The notes: a model not told the origin generated them from the letters alone. Shown: positions 46,433-58,160, numbered from the stretch's first letter. The stretch is DNA of 64,000 bases from Dryas octopetala (GCA_963921425.1 OY992836.1:3053825-3117824); one strand, 5' to 3'. Program-made: numbers and translations.

Positions 46433-48715
46433 TCAGCTATCATGCAGATCGGTCGGCATGGCCCTCTTGGATCGGCTCGGTAGACTCCTCAGGCGTCTCC
46501 TCGCCGAGCTGCACCACCTCAACCCCGCCGATCTGCATCTCATCATTAGGATCGGATTCGGGGACTGTGGGAATCGGGTTCGGCTCGTATGCAGGCAGTG
46601 GAGGATCTTCCGGAGTCGGCTCGACTTCGGCGCGGACTTGGCGATCGGAAGGAGGAAGCTCATCCTGTTGACTTCCCTGGGTGTCTTCATCGTCATCGGA
46701 CTCGCCAAGGAATGAGACATCCCAGTCCGGCCTCTTCGATTTGATCGCCTCCAAGAGCTCCTGATACCCATCAAAATGGGCATCAGCCAGTGCTGGGCGC
46801 TCGACACTTCAGCTCGACGTCGGAGTTCGGCATTTTCGACCCTCCGTTCGGCAGCCTCGAAGTCTCGCTGGAGATCGCCGACATAGTGCCTCAAGTCAGC
46901 CACATTTTGCTCCGAGGATGCAAGCTCTTTGCCGAGCCGAGCGACCTCCTCCTCCTTCTTGGCCAGCCTGGACTGCAGACCCTCTGACCGTTCGCGCTCG
47001 GCATTGACCGTCCGCTCGACCTCGGCCAGCTTCTCTTTTAGCTCCAGGATTCGTGCCCGAAACCTCTCCAGTTTCGCCTCGGCATCGACGGCGGCCTTAG
47101 CAGCTTCGAACTGCCTCATGGCGAGCTGCAAGAGAAACATATCTGTTACTAATCCGAACCGAGCGAATAGACGAAATCCGAAGTAAAAGAGACTTACCAA
47201 CATGGCCTGGCGGGATGCGATCAGAGCCTGGTGGCTGAAGCCCGGCTCGCCATGATCGGCCCACAGCCCCTCCTGCACCCTCGCGGTCATCACGCGCTTA
47301 AGGCCCGTGACGAACGGCTCGAGGCCGGGGTCTACCTCCACCGCCTTCAGGGGTGCCGAACCAGATGCTCCGGCACCAGAACCGCCGGGTTCGGCCCGAG
47401 CCCTCTTCTCCGCCGGGGCCTCGGTCTGGGGAGCTTTCCTCTTCTCTGCTTGCCGAACCGGTCTCGGCGCAGGAGATCTAGGCTGGGCTGCCGCTGGGGC
47501 AGGAGCCTGGACCGGCTCGGCAGGGGGCCGCCCCGCTGCTTTCTTCTGGACGCTCCGAGCCGCCCTCCTCCTAAGGCGAGTCTCCAGTTCGGTGGGCGCC
47601 ATTCCCCTTTCGGCCCTAGGATTCCACCTGGGCACAAACCAGGAGATCCCACTCGATCGGATCTGAGTCTCCCCGAGCAGGAACTTGGTTGACAAGTACT
47701 CTGCCGGTGAGTCCCTGATCGCGGCGATCTGGTCCTTGAGCTCGCCTCGGAGCTTGTACTTGCCCCAGCTGACTGCAAAGGCGAAACCAAAAAGGGTTAG
47801 ACGGAGGAAAAATGCAACTGTTACAAGACATAAGCAAATTGTCCTCGGATCGGCCCCAAACTCCCAATGCCCACCTGGGATCCTAAAGACTCTGGGAACC
47901 CGAGCCGAAGTCATTCTGTTCGGATCGACGAATTCCCAATCCCCAGAGACAAAGAAGTATCTTTTCTTCCATGTCTTCTGGGAAGAGGGATTCCCACCGA
48001 AGAGTGGCCCCGAGTACGCCTGGAGGTTGTAGAATCCGAGCTCGCTCTGCTTCGACCTCAGCGCGTAATTGCAAAACAGGATATCCTTGTGTGGCACACA
48101 CTTGTGCACTTTGTGCCACAAGATATGCATGGACAGGATGATCCTGTATACATTCGGGTTCAGCTGGTGTGGCGCCGCGCCGATCGTCGCGAGCCAGTCC
48201 TGCAGGAAGGTATGTAGGGGAAGCCGAACCCCATTCTCAAACATCTCCGGGTACATGGTCACCCATCCTATCGGGGGTCGGCTCGGCTTCTCCCCCTCGG
48301 TCGGCAACCTCATCAGCACGGAGTCAGGGACTGAGTACCTATTCCTCAAGTCCCTGAGATGGTATTCGGTCATCTCGTTGGGGATCTGATCGGCCTTCCA
48401 CGCCAGTTCCTCATAGAAGTCCGGGTCGACCGGACTCCCCGTCACTCCCTGAGCCGAGGTCGACGCCTCGTGACCCCTATCCCTTTCATCCGAGCCTGAA
48501 GTGAGTCTGCTCGGGATAATGGCGATCGGCTCGACGTCGAGAGGCTCTTCGTCGCCTCCTTCGGACAAGCCGTCCCAACTCGCCTCACCCGCATGTGGGC
48601 TTCGGCTCGGCTCGGCCTCTTCCGCAGGTGGGCTTCGGCTCATCTCGGCCTCGCTGTCTCCTTCAAACGCCTCCCCAGAGCCGAGCCGATCACTCGAGTC
48701 GGATCCAGACATCAC
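46433..48715 (-). CDS. Antisense extra ORF of the Tat element (Transposase_28-like)
   Basis: On the strand opposite to gag-pol, an open frame of about 760 codons starts MMSGSDSSDRLGSGEAFEGD. After an acidic, serine-rich N-terminus comes PPIGWVTMYPEMFENGVRLP and LHTFLQDWLATIGAAPHQLN, the signature of the plant 'putative gypsy type transposon' family (PF04195), at about residues 110-260. A basic, proline/alanine-rich part follows, then a long coiled coil (ELKEKLAEVERTVNAERERS). Hydrophobic stretches near the middle look like read-through introns. The far C-terminal part is open in more than one frame, which I leave undecided. The role of these extra ORFs is unknown. Confidence 0.75.
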   Translation of the reverse strand: MMSGSDSSDRLGSGEAFEGDSEAEMSRSPPAEEAEPSRSPHAGEASWDGLSEGGDEEPLDVEPIAIIPSRLTSGSDERDRGHEASTSAQGVTGSPVDPDFYEELAWKADQIPNEMTEYHLRDLRNRYSVPDSVLMRLPTEGEKPSRPPIGWVTMYPEMFENGVRLPLHTFLQDWLATIGAAPHQLNPNVYRIILSMHILWHKVHKCVPHKDILFCNYALRSKQSELGFYNLQAYSGPLFGGNPSSQKTWKKRYFFVSGDWEFVDPNRMTSARVPRVFRIPGGHWEFGADPRTICLCLVTVAFFLRLTLFGFAFAVSWGKYKLRGELKDQIAAIRDSPAEYLSTKFLLGETQIRSSGISWFVPRWNPRAERGMAPTELETRLRRRAARSVQKKAAGRPPAEPVQAPAPAAAQPRSPAPRPVRQAEKRKAPQTEAPAEKRARAEPGGSGAGASGSAPLKAVEVDPGLEPFVTGLKRVMTARVQEGLWADHGEPGFSHQALIASRQAMLVSLFYFGFRLFARFGLVTDMFLLQLAMRQFEAAKAAVDAEAKLERFRARILELKEKLAEVERTVNAERERSEGLQSRLAKKEEEVARLGKELASSEQNVADLRHYVGDLQRDFEAAERRVENAELRRRAEVSSAQHWLMPILMGIRSSWRRSNRRGRTGMSHSLASPMTMKTPREVNRMSFLLPIAKSAPKSSRLRKILHCLHTSRTRFPQSPNPILMMRCRSAGLRWCSSARRRLRSLPSRSKRAMPTDLHDS

Positions 48716-49050
48716 TAACAGTTTCTCTTTTTCTCTCTCTTGCTTTTTGGATCAAAAGATGTCCTTTTTCAAGAACACCAAGAACACACACCCAGAAAAC
48801 CCGAAATGCAAAAAACTCAGAAAGGAGGAGAATCACTTACTGGTTTTCCTCCGCCCAAAGTTTCCGCCCCAAACACCCTCGGAACCACCTCGCCTACCGC
48901 CGTACGTGGTCGGATTCAAGATCGGACAACTTCGAAGACGATGGTGAGAGAAAGAGATTTGCGGTGAGAGAGAGAGAGAGTTTTTGCAGAAGAGAGAGAA
49001 GGTCTGAAGGTGAAAGTGAGGGAAGAGAGAGAAACCACCACTTTTATACC
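48716..49050 (-). promoter_or_regulatory. Promoter and leader of the antisense ORF
   Basis: On the minus strand a consensus TATA box (GGTATAAAAGTGG, about 49037-49049) lies some 320 bp before the ATG at 48715. A CT-rich leader follows. A GTAAGTG donor-like word near 48840 and an acceptor-like GTTAG just before the ATG suggest a leader intron. This supports independent transcription of the antisense gene. Confidence 0.6.
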
Positions 49051-49355
49051 CCCATGCAAACCAATCTCAACCCTTCATTTCTGGCGCTTCACATGCCAGA
49101 TCTTAACACCTGTCAAGCATTCAAAAATACCCATAACGAGGTGACCCTTACGTTCCCCCATGCAGAAAATCAAACGTCCCTTCACATGTCCCTGAGATAT
49201 TTTGGCCAATCACAAGTCGTCATGTGTTCGGGTCTTCGGGAACATGGGCCTGTGGGGATCGGCTCGGATCAAGTAACGTGCTATCTTTGGAATTGTCCTT
49301 ACACTTCAACTTCCAATCCACCACTGTCTGCTCGGATCGGAAGCTGGGGGACTCC

Positions 49356-50410
49356 TGTTTGTGGGAAAACCCACACCAACCCAAACAAGCAATCACGGTT
49401 CGGCACGTGGCTGGTCAACACCTACCTCGGAGTTGACTCTCAGTGGTCAAACTTTGACCTCCACATCAGCACTCCCTTTGCCAGCTCGGACCGGTCTCCG
49501 TGCCGGGCCCTCCATGTTCGGTCCGAGCCGAACCGATGATCTTCCAAGGAATCGAGTGTCCATCTTCCCACGATCATTCCGGTTCGGCTCGGCTCGGCAC
49601 AGGAGATGGTCTCCTTTCGAGTTCTGGCGTCGACCAGTTAGGGCTCTGAAAGACCCCCAATCTGTGGGACCGGCTCGGCCTGGAATCCCATGTCCGATCC
49701 GACCACACATGGACTTCGTATCTCCGCATAAGAACATGTGTTCGTATCAGCTCGGCTCGGCTCTCCGCCGCCATTCCCGGGAAGGTTACACCAGGATGAA
49801 CCGCCACACTTAAATGCACCTGACACATTCTTCTGACAGATAGAATATCAGGCCTGCATTCATGAATGTTGGAGCAGTTTGCCTGAACCTCCCAACCTTG
49901 CATTTAATGAAGCACTCAATGCAACATTAAATGCTGGGGAAGTAAGCAGCTGAGCATGCAACTAGGTCTGGCCAGGTGCGTGGATCTCTGGCAACCATTC
50001 ATCCACATGCAGGTAACTTATTCATTAAGTCTTCCTTTTCCTATATAAGACACCACATATGCACAAAATGAGGCATCTAGCAATCTACCTACATACACGC
50101 AAAAACACTTGCATTCCCTTCTGAAAAAGAGCCTACCCAACTTGCTGAGAATAAGCCAGAACATTTGCCTTGTTCTTCCCATTCTCCCAAGTTCTTCCTT
50201 TGTTCTTCCTCACCCACCATCAAACACCACCACTGATTTCATCATCGGAGTGTGTTTGGCTGGTACCACACCGGTCCATCTCCTTTGATCTTGTTTTTGT
50301 CTACAGGAAGATCTCAACCAGCATCCACTTCATCATCCAGCAAAGCACCTGATCATCCAGATCAGCTTATCTAAGTTGTTGCATCTACCTTACGAGAATT
50401 TGCATCAACA
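49356..50410 (+). repeat. Gypsy 3' LTR
   Basis: Equal in length to the 5' LTR, with no differences seen. It is followed directly by the second copy of the target duplication. Confidence 0.95.
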
Positions 50411-50415
50411 ATAAC

Positions 50416-50919
50416 ATTATGCATCTTAGAAAGTAGAAGGAAACAACATCTTAAGTTGAAGATAGCAAATCAAGAAATGTGATATGTGGCTGCATCATAA
50501 AAACAAATTATCATCATATCAATTTCCTTTATTATACATAATAAGATTTGGCAAAGACAGACACGAAGGAAGACCACAAATATCATGTCAATCATCAACC
50601 AAGTACCCTGCCAAATTGTCATGAATGCATTTCATGAGAATCAGAGCAAATGGGAAAGCGATTGAAGATCTCTCCATATCTCTCTACGCAAATCTGGCAA
50701 AGAACTAGTGTTAACCAAAAGAAACCAACAAACAAAAAGAAAATAAATCAATAAAGTGGGATTTTCTTCTCTTTTTTTTTTTTTTTTTTCTTTTTTCAGC
50801 AGGAGCTAGCTAGCTATAGCTTTTCATAGTTATGACCAAAATGAATGCGTATTTACTATCTAATTAGTATTTACTCATCCAACTCTCTCTCTCTCTAACA
50901 CGCCATCTCTAGCTAGTAC
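50416..50919. other. Intergenic, nothing recognised
   Basis: AT-rich sequence with a T run near 50772-50798 and a CT run near 50884. On the minus strand there are splice-like sites but no convincing exon. Confidence 0.35.
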
Positions 50920-51530
50920 TCATGGCCAAGAGGCACATGATGGACCAATTGATGCAATTTTGCCAATTGCAGCAACTTCATTTGTCCCAAGCCAACTTAA
51001 AAACTTGCACTTTGCATTCTCAGGATGATCAGAACATAGAACAGCTGCATTTTCCTTTTGTTTGCTTTGCGCTGTATGGTTTGCAGAGTGTTGAACACTT
51101 GGATTTTTTTTCTGTTTCCTTTGTGATGTCTCATTAGCAGATGCTTGAACAGTTGTGTTTTCTTTTTGTCGTAACAATGTTTAAGACATCAATTAAACAA
51201 AAGTTTAACACAAATCTAATATGAACAAATTGAAATAGCCATTATGTTTATCCTCATTACTTACAGTGTTATTCCTCCCTTTGTCTAACTTAGCAATAAG
51301 ATCTCTCATTTGGTTTTTAGTCCTACATCTCATTCTCCAATTTATTGAACTTATCACGCATATGTGTTTTGGTAATATGGATCCCTATATATTCTATATG
51401 TCTCTGGCAATTCATCAGTTTTCTCTTGTACAAATGTACTTGGATTTTCTCCATGAAAAACCCACGTAGTGTATGTAGAATCCATCTCATTCATGACCAA
51501 GTGCTCATGCACTAAATTAAAATTGTCGTA
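50920..51530 (-). pseudogene. CACTA (En/Spm) transposase-related remnant
   Basis: Read on the minus strand, the right part gives NFNLVHEHLVMNEMDSTYTT followed by WVFHGE, like the N-terminal transposon-associated domain of plant CACTA proteins. Next comes a coiled-coil-like stretch (about 51260-51340). The left part, 50920-51177, reads repeated QSKQKENAAV-type units and CKFLSWLGTNEVAAIGKIAS, like the C-terminal region of the plant Ptta/En/Spm family. Stops and frame changes interrupt it and the catalytic middle is absent. It is a decayed fragment; I saw no CACTA termini. Confidence 0.5.
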
Positions 51531-52220
51531 TTGGAGGTTTATACAACAACTACAAGAACATTGGATCTTTTAGGGATTCCCCTTACTTGCTTGAACCATA
51601 TCAACAAACCTTCGTGCTCCATCACGATACGCTTTAGAATTTCTAAAGAAAGAAACTTTATTTTTAATAAGTTTTACATGCATATAAACTATCTAAACAT
51701 TTATAGTTTAGGGCCTTAAAAATAACCTTTCACAGTTTACCCATTCTTTATCCATGGTCTCTGTCTTTCCTTGGTATTGCTCTCTAATTCAATTTCTAGG
51801 AAATTTTTGTATTTATTTAAATCATTGGATAAAGAACAAGCATTCCCCTTATGAATACAATTCATTTCCTACAAACTGAGGTCTTATATCCAAAAAGGAG
51901 AACCTACCAGCATACTGTAATGGACAGGTACAGTTTTTACAGTTTTTACAATTCCAAAAAGGAGAACCTACCAGCATACTGTAATGGACAGGGGTTAAAT
52001 CAAAGGAAGGACGAGTATAACTCTCTCTTCTCTGAGCACACACACAAGAAAGACCTCGGCCAAGCCATACTAACCCTGCCAAAACCTCAGTTGTGACAAA
52101 ATAAAACCACCAATAATAAAAATAGAGTTTCTAAATTCTCAAAGATTTAAATGGACTTAGTCATTGTTCAATTTGGAATCATTTTACACTGACGTACACT
52201 TGAGGTATAAGTAAAGGGAT
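51531..52220. other. Intergenic, with a short direct duplication
   Basis: No gene is recognised. A 39-base direct repeat, 51890-51928 and 51954-51992 (starting CCAAAAAGGAGAACCTACC), is separated by 25 bp that include a repeated CAGTTTTTA. Confidence 0.7.
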
Positions 52221-52662
52221 TGTTGATAGAAAAAAGTCCTATAGATATACTAATTGACTGATAGGTAATCTGAGTTATATTAGGATTGCTTATACATGTG
52301 AGAGTCAACTAGTATCAGCAAGACATTAATAAAGAGAAGTTTCTTGTACAGTCACACTAGGATTGTATCCGAGTACACCTTTATGGGAGGGTTAAGGATT
52401 CAGTTGACTATATATATAAAGAGCAGAGGTCCCTAGCCACACACTAACTGAAGTCTATTCATTCTCTACCCCATCTGTGAGAGGCTGTTTGATTGTGTTT
52501 GGCTGGAAGACTTGTGCATCGACTTCTAGACTCTTACTGCTGCTGCTATGTCTTCAACTGGTAAGTGCAAATTCTGTTCTCTTGCACATTAGCAATACTA
52601 CAACGGTATTTGAACTGCTTGTCTTGTTTTAATGTGTGCTAAAGATGTATATAGATTTCACA
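52221..52662 (+). repeat. 5' LTR of the broken Copia
   Basis: About 442 bp from TGTTGATAG to TTTCACA, with a TATA-type box (ATATATATAAAG) and, as in the young Copia, an ATG near its end (52548) running into GTAAGT at 52561. The matching acceptor-like TTCAG lies just before gag at 53436. Confidence 0.8.
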
Positions 52663-53580
52663 TGTGGTATCAGAGCAGTCACACATAAAATCAAGAATCA
52701 AGATTAAAGAAGCTTTTTCAGTCCTTTCTATTTTAACTACACATGAGTTTGGTTTTTAAATATCTGGTATGCTTCTATTCTATCTATTTTACAATATGAA
52801 AAGCATGTCTTATATGTGTTTCGATTCTATGTACAGAGCATATAATTTTTCCTACGATTGCTGCATAACTAAACTACACAATCTGATTGCTTATCCTTTA
52901 TTCTTACTTATTGATTAGTTTAAGATTACATCAATTAAGTTATTCAATTTTTGAATCATTTAATGTATGTTAGGTTTCAACTTAGATTGTGTTTAATCTG
53001 TTGCGAAGTTAAACAAATTAACAGGCTGTGATCTAACTTGATCATAATCCTTATTATGTCAGATATCACAAATCTTTCTGCATAATGAGCACTATGATCA
53101 AGTCAAATAAGTTTCTAGATCATCGATAATTGTAGCTTTGTATTTTCAGCATTCAGATAGCTATGCAAATGCAAAGCTAACATGTTACAGACTATTTATA
53201 GGGTCAGTTCTTATTTTGGTTGTTTTTTCTGCTAAACAAACTGCAGAAGGGACATCCTTAACAAGTGATCTTATATTTTTTGGGAACATGATACATACCA
53301 TTCATTTTTCACTATATGAACAACACAAATATGTTATATATAGTGATAAGAAAATTTCAGTTTTCATTTATACTGCATATATCAGTTTAAACAGTTTTGG
53401 TAGTATTTGATTTACTAAGTTTAATTGATAATTCAGCATCCATGAATTGTTCAAACATTGAACCCCTGAATGGACATAATTTTAAGGAGTGGAAGCAGGA
53501 TATTGAGATTGTCTTGGGGCTCAATGATTTGGATTTGGCTCTTAGGGAGGAAAAACCTGCAGCACTGACTGCAACTAGCA

Positions 53581-55813
53581 CAGGATCGAACTCTCCATGA
53601 GATTCATAGTTGCATTACTTATAGCTTCCTTGTTGGTAGACAAAGAGAATTCGGAATTATCTTTCATTCCAAGGCATAACTTGTATCTATGCGCTTCATA
53701 TTCGCCTGGAGTTCACTCCCAGAAATATAGCCATCTCTACCCCCTCATGTCAATCCCACGAGCCTCTTATCCATTCTCATTCGATCACAGTGGGGAAGCA
53801 AGTAAAAATAGAAAAACTCACATTGGGTTTAGGGATAATCAAGCTCTGTGAGACCCCGTATTTTTCAAGGATTTATTCTAAATATTTTGAGAATTTATTT
53901 TAAGGATTTTGGAAATTTATTTAGAAATAAAAAGGGTTTTGATTTAATTTTTATTTTTATTTTAAATTGGGCTTGACCTGAAAGTTGACTTTTAAAATAA
54001 ATGGGCTTTTGATTTTGACTTTGAGTCCGTTAGATAGGTTTCGAGCCCACGATTTCGTAGACACGTAGCACACGTCGATCGAAGTTATGATTTGAAAGTT
54101 ACGGGCATGTGAAGTGAGTGGCACACTTGTAATTTTTATGAAAAGGGGTTTTAAAACCCAAAAATCAGTTCTCTCTCCTCATTTCTCTTTCTCTCTCTCT
54201 CTCTCTCTCCCCGCGCCTCTGTTTCTCTCTCGCCCTTCACCCTCGCCGCCCCTGTCACCGGCGCGTGGCGGCGCGTCCGGCGGCGGCTGGGTTGGGTGTT
54301 TGGCCCATGCTGCTCGCCTCCTTCCTCTCTCTCTCTCTCCCAGTGGCCTTCGTTTTTCCGGCCGATCACCCACAACGAAGAAATGACGCGGAACAGTCGA
54401 ACCACTCCTCACCGGCGATCTCGTTTTCCCGGCGACGTCGCGACCTCTCACCACCTGGGTTCTCTTCCCCAGGCCACGGCGAGTCTCCCTGTGGTTACCC
54501 CATGCTTCGACGACCTCCCACGGCGGCGAATCGAAGCTACAAGACCGATCGTCTTCTCTGGCCAGTTTCGGCCATTTCCGGCGAGAATTGGCCGTCGATC
54601 CAAGTATAAAGGTTGATCATCTCGACGTCTCCTTCGTGCCTGTATGATTCGTTTTCGTTAATTTTGAATTTTGAAGTTCGCGTAGGTTGACCACCACGGA
54701 CCACCGCGGGTCCCGCCGCGTTTGGCCGTGCCGTTTGGCTGGGATTGTTGATTTTTGGCCTCTGGCCAGTCACCCAAAGCTTGTGGTGAGTATTCGGTGA
54801 TTTTTGTGTGTTATTTGGGGCGGGGCAGCCACCGTGTGTGGTGGCGGTCGCCAGTTTCGGTTGTTCAGTGGCCCAATTGTGTTTTTGTTTGTATTTATTT
54901 GGTTGTCTGGTATTAACAGGTACACGGGCTCGGGAAATCTCATTCCCGATGCCGTTATGTTGTCGGATTGGAGATCCGAGCAAAGGAGCCAAGAAGGGCA
55001 TTTTTGTCATTTTACGTGGTTAAACAGTAAGTGAAATTAGTTAGTTTAACTATTTGCTTGATTTCTTGTTGTGAATTTGTTCGTTAGGATTTGGTTTAGA
55101 TAGGACTTATTAAAGTCTAGGCTTGAATCTTGAGAATGAAATTAAGGATGATTATGCATTGAGGTTATTATTTAAGACGAAAATGATTTGAGGTTGAGGT
55201 TAATAGTTGGCGAATAGGCAATTGATTTGCAGAATGATTATTATTATTATTGATAGGATTTAATTTGATTACGAGGATTTATGATTTATCTTGAGACTTG
55301 GATAATTGTTGTTGAAATTGTTTTGTGATTGAGTAATTATGGATGTTCTTGTGGATTATTTTTGAGTATGAGAATTAAGAATATTATTGAGGATAATTAT
55401 TATTGAGTCATTTCACTCATACGAGCTCTAGTGAGCTTACCGGGTTGTTTGTTTGAATGACCCGGTGTACCATGGATATGGTGCAGTGTGGTTGTTGGTG
55501 TTTTGCAGGTTTAGCAGGCTGAGGAGGCAGTGAGGAGAAGTCGAGGCAGCGGGACCCATTTTAATTTGATTTAACCGATTTTATACAGTGAATTTTAAAT
55601 AATATTTTTGGGCTCACACTCTGATTTATTAAATGTATTTATTTATTATGTTAAGTGCATGACTCATTCTTTGGAAAAGAGGTTTAAAAGACAAAGTTTC
55701 AGTGTATTTTTGGGCCCGAGGATCGGGGCGTTACAAGCTCGAACTGATGACTCCCATCGAGAAATAGAACTGACTAATCCTAAGGCAAAGGGTCGAGAAA
55801 CTCAATGCCACTA
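53581..55813 (-). other. Plastid insert: rrn16 5' end, rRNA promoter, trnV-GAC end
   Basis: The parts 53581-53846 and 55736-55813 read as plastid DNA on the minus strand. They hold the first bases of 16S rRNA (CTCATGGAGAGTTCGATCC), the upstream rRNA-operon promoter region (ATTGACATGAGGGGGTAG, TGGCTATATTTCTGGGAGTG) and the 3' end of tRNA-Val(GAC) (CATCAGTTCGAGC). A short piece of the following spacer comes next, after a small internal loss. It lies inside the broken Copia gag and is split by the solo LTR at 53847. It is a nuclear plastid insert and is not expected to act. Confidence 0.85.
53847..55735 (+). mobile_element. Gypsy-type solo LTR inside the plastid insert
   Basis: An LTR of 1889 bp starts TGTGAGACCCCGTATTTTTC and ends GGGGCGTTACA (TG...CA). 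A perfect 5-bp target duplication agctc lies at 53842-53846 and 55736-55740. There is no internal region, so it is a solo LTR left by recombination. A CT-rich stretch near 54165-54210 probably marks the transcribed leader. A partial relative is at 61793-62935. The long GC-rich frames inside are not genes. Confidence 0.88.
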
Positions 55814-56794
55814 CAGCAGAAAAGGCATCTTTTGAAAATTGGGAAAAAGCAAATAGGATGGTTCTCTTAATTATGAAACGAGCTATGGCTGACATTGTAA
55901 AGGGTGGCATTGAAGAGAATGATAATGCCAAGGCTTATCTCGAATCCATAAGTGAAAAATATAAGGAATTAGAAAACGGCTGAAACTAGTAACTTGATGG
56001 CTTCTTTGACTAGTAAGAAATTTGATGGAAAAGGCAGTGTCAGAGAATACATTATGTCACTGATTGACATTGCAGCAAAGTTGAAAGCTTTGAAAATTCC
56101 TATAGCTGATGAATTCCTTGTTCATCAAGTCCTAATGTCTTTGCCAGAAACTTATGAGCATCTGATTACCATTTATAGTGCTCAAAAGGAAAATGGTCCC
56201 TGAATGAGCTTATAGGCATGTGTGTTCAAGAAGAGGAAAGAAATGAGAAGGGAAAGACTGGTTCATAAGTGAATTTCGTGCAAAAGGGAAACAACAAGGT
56301 TGACTATGGCAAGAAGGGCTTCAAAACCAATAAGAAATCCTTTCGGAAACCTAAGACAACATCATATAATGCAAGAAGCTCCAAAACCTTTTTAGATGGC
56401 CTAAAGGTAATGAGAACAAATAAGTCGAAGTGTTTTCACTATCACAAGCCAGGACATTTCAAGAAAGAATGCTTAAAGTGGAAGGCATGAATGATTAAGA
56501 AAGGTAATTCTCATTGTTTCTACTTGGAAGTGAATTTGGTAGATTCTCCTATTAATTCTTGGTGGATAGATACAGGCTCACCCATTCATATTGAAAATTC
56601 TTTGCAGGGTATCACAAGAGGGAGGACACCAAGGAAGGATGAAGTCAACATTCGAGTAGGCAATGGGATGCTAGTAGCAGTCAAGGCCATTGGAGCTGCA
56701 AGCATTAGTTTAGGGACTGGTTTTGTTTTAGAATTAGATGAAGTTTATGTAATACATTCTTTAAGAAGGAATTTGATTTCTGTAGTTCAATTAG

Positions 56795-58160
56795 TGATAT
56801 GTTCATAAATTCACATCCTTTTATATTACTCTTATTTAGTTTTTGTGAGTTCATTTGATTAAAAGCTTTAAATTTCATTTAGTTTTGTGTTTTTGGCTTC
56901 CGAGCAATAAAATGAGAAATTTCACCATTTATTCTCCTTAATATATTTTGACATGAATCCAATTGAAGATAGAAGCTAACACCTTGACGTTATTATAAGT
57001 TAAATTTCGTGACATTTGAAGACTTCTAAGGTGTTCATTTTGAATTTCAAAGTCAGCCCAAAACATACTGCACCCGAGGAAAACTGAGTCAGCTGCATTG
57101 TGTGGGGCATAACGTTTTGGTCTGAGCTTGGATTGAGGCATATAATATATGGTTGGAAAGAAAACATCCAGAGCTTTCTATTGATATATAAAATGTAAAT
57201 TTCTGAGTTGGTTAAGGCCTCCAAATGGCTCTCCAAAGACAGTTCAGAAATCATGTTAGCAAAAAGACAAAGTGGTCCCAAGGCATCTTTCCATTTTGGG
57301 TAATTGTCTATCACATGCTCTCTTTCCTTCCCCTTTGTTCGCCCACAATGTGAAGACTCTAAATGAGGCAAGAGAACATCTACCTATCTCAACATCCTTC
57401 AAGGATCATCCATTGAGGGATAGGATGAAATATTCTCATTTTTGAATTAACCAAACCTTATTCCTTCATTTCCTTTTATTCGTAGCCACATATTCTAGAC
57501 ATAACAACTCACCTAAACCATAAAACACTCTCTCAATTTCGAGCTTCCCTCTCCATCCTCTCTAATTTCACTGATTCCATCATTCATTCCATCATCTCAT
57601 CTCAAAAACACACATCTCATCTTCCATCTTCCAAAAACCCTAGCCTTTTTTCATCTCTCTTCATCATTTATTTTCTCCATCTTCCTTCCATCAACTTTTC
57701 CTCTCCGAAAAGCCAAACACCATCACAACACCCATCTACCATATTCACCACCATTATTGTAAGAGGAGCTTGGAGGCACTTGAGATAAGAAGTTATTTTG
57801 GGCATCCTTGAAGGAGTGACACCCCTTGGGAGCTTGGCTTCAACATCTAGAGTTTTCTATTTTCCTTTTTGTTTCCATTTATGTTTCAATTTGTGATGTT
57901 GTTTGTAACTTTTATGGCTAGTGAGTAGTTTCTTGATTTGGGGCTAGGGATGTAGCCCTAGCCCAATCATGTAATGACTTTGTGATTTGTGATATAAATG
58001 CCCTTTTGGATATATATGCTCTTATGCTAGTTTAAAGATCATGACTTGTATGTGTGAATTCACCACTTGTGCATATGAGAAATGTTGAAATGTAGAAATT
58101 GGAGATTGGTAACCTTTAGTTTGTAAAGCTTGTTGCATAAGAGCTGTTGATTGTTTTCTT
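56795..58160 (+). mobile_element. Gypsy-type LTR fragment
   Basis: Starts TGATATGTTCATAAATTCAC after attag and runs as non-coding, CT-rich, LTR-like DNA (CATCTCATCTTCCATC leader-like). The right end joins another LTR piece in the opposite orientation. Lineage is uncertain; it may be Athila/Tat-like. Confidence 0.5.

Larger units (their letters stand above)
38272..50410 (+). mobile_element. Tat-type Gypsy LTR retrotransposon, looks whole
   Basis: A 12.1-kb element with two LTRs of 1055 bp (38272-39326 and 49356-50410), in which I see no difference, and a perfect 5-bp target duplication ataac (38267-38271 and 50411-50415). The primer-binding site lies at 39329-39345 (TTGGCGCCGTCTGTGGG) and the polypurine tract CTGGGGGACTCC just before 49356. 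Protein order is gag, protease, RT, RNase H, a second RNase H, integrase, which marks the Tat/Ogre branch. A long 3' region carries tandem repeats and an antisense ORF, also typical of that branch. Identical LTRs indicate a very young insertion. Confidence 0.97.

Noticed and set aside
54114-55034. GC-rich frames in the solo LTR
   Set aside because: They lie in LTR leader-like DNA with CT repeats and have no recognisable domain.
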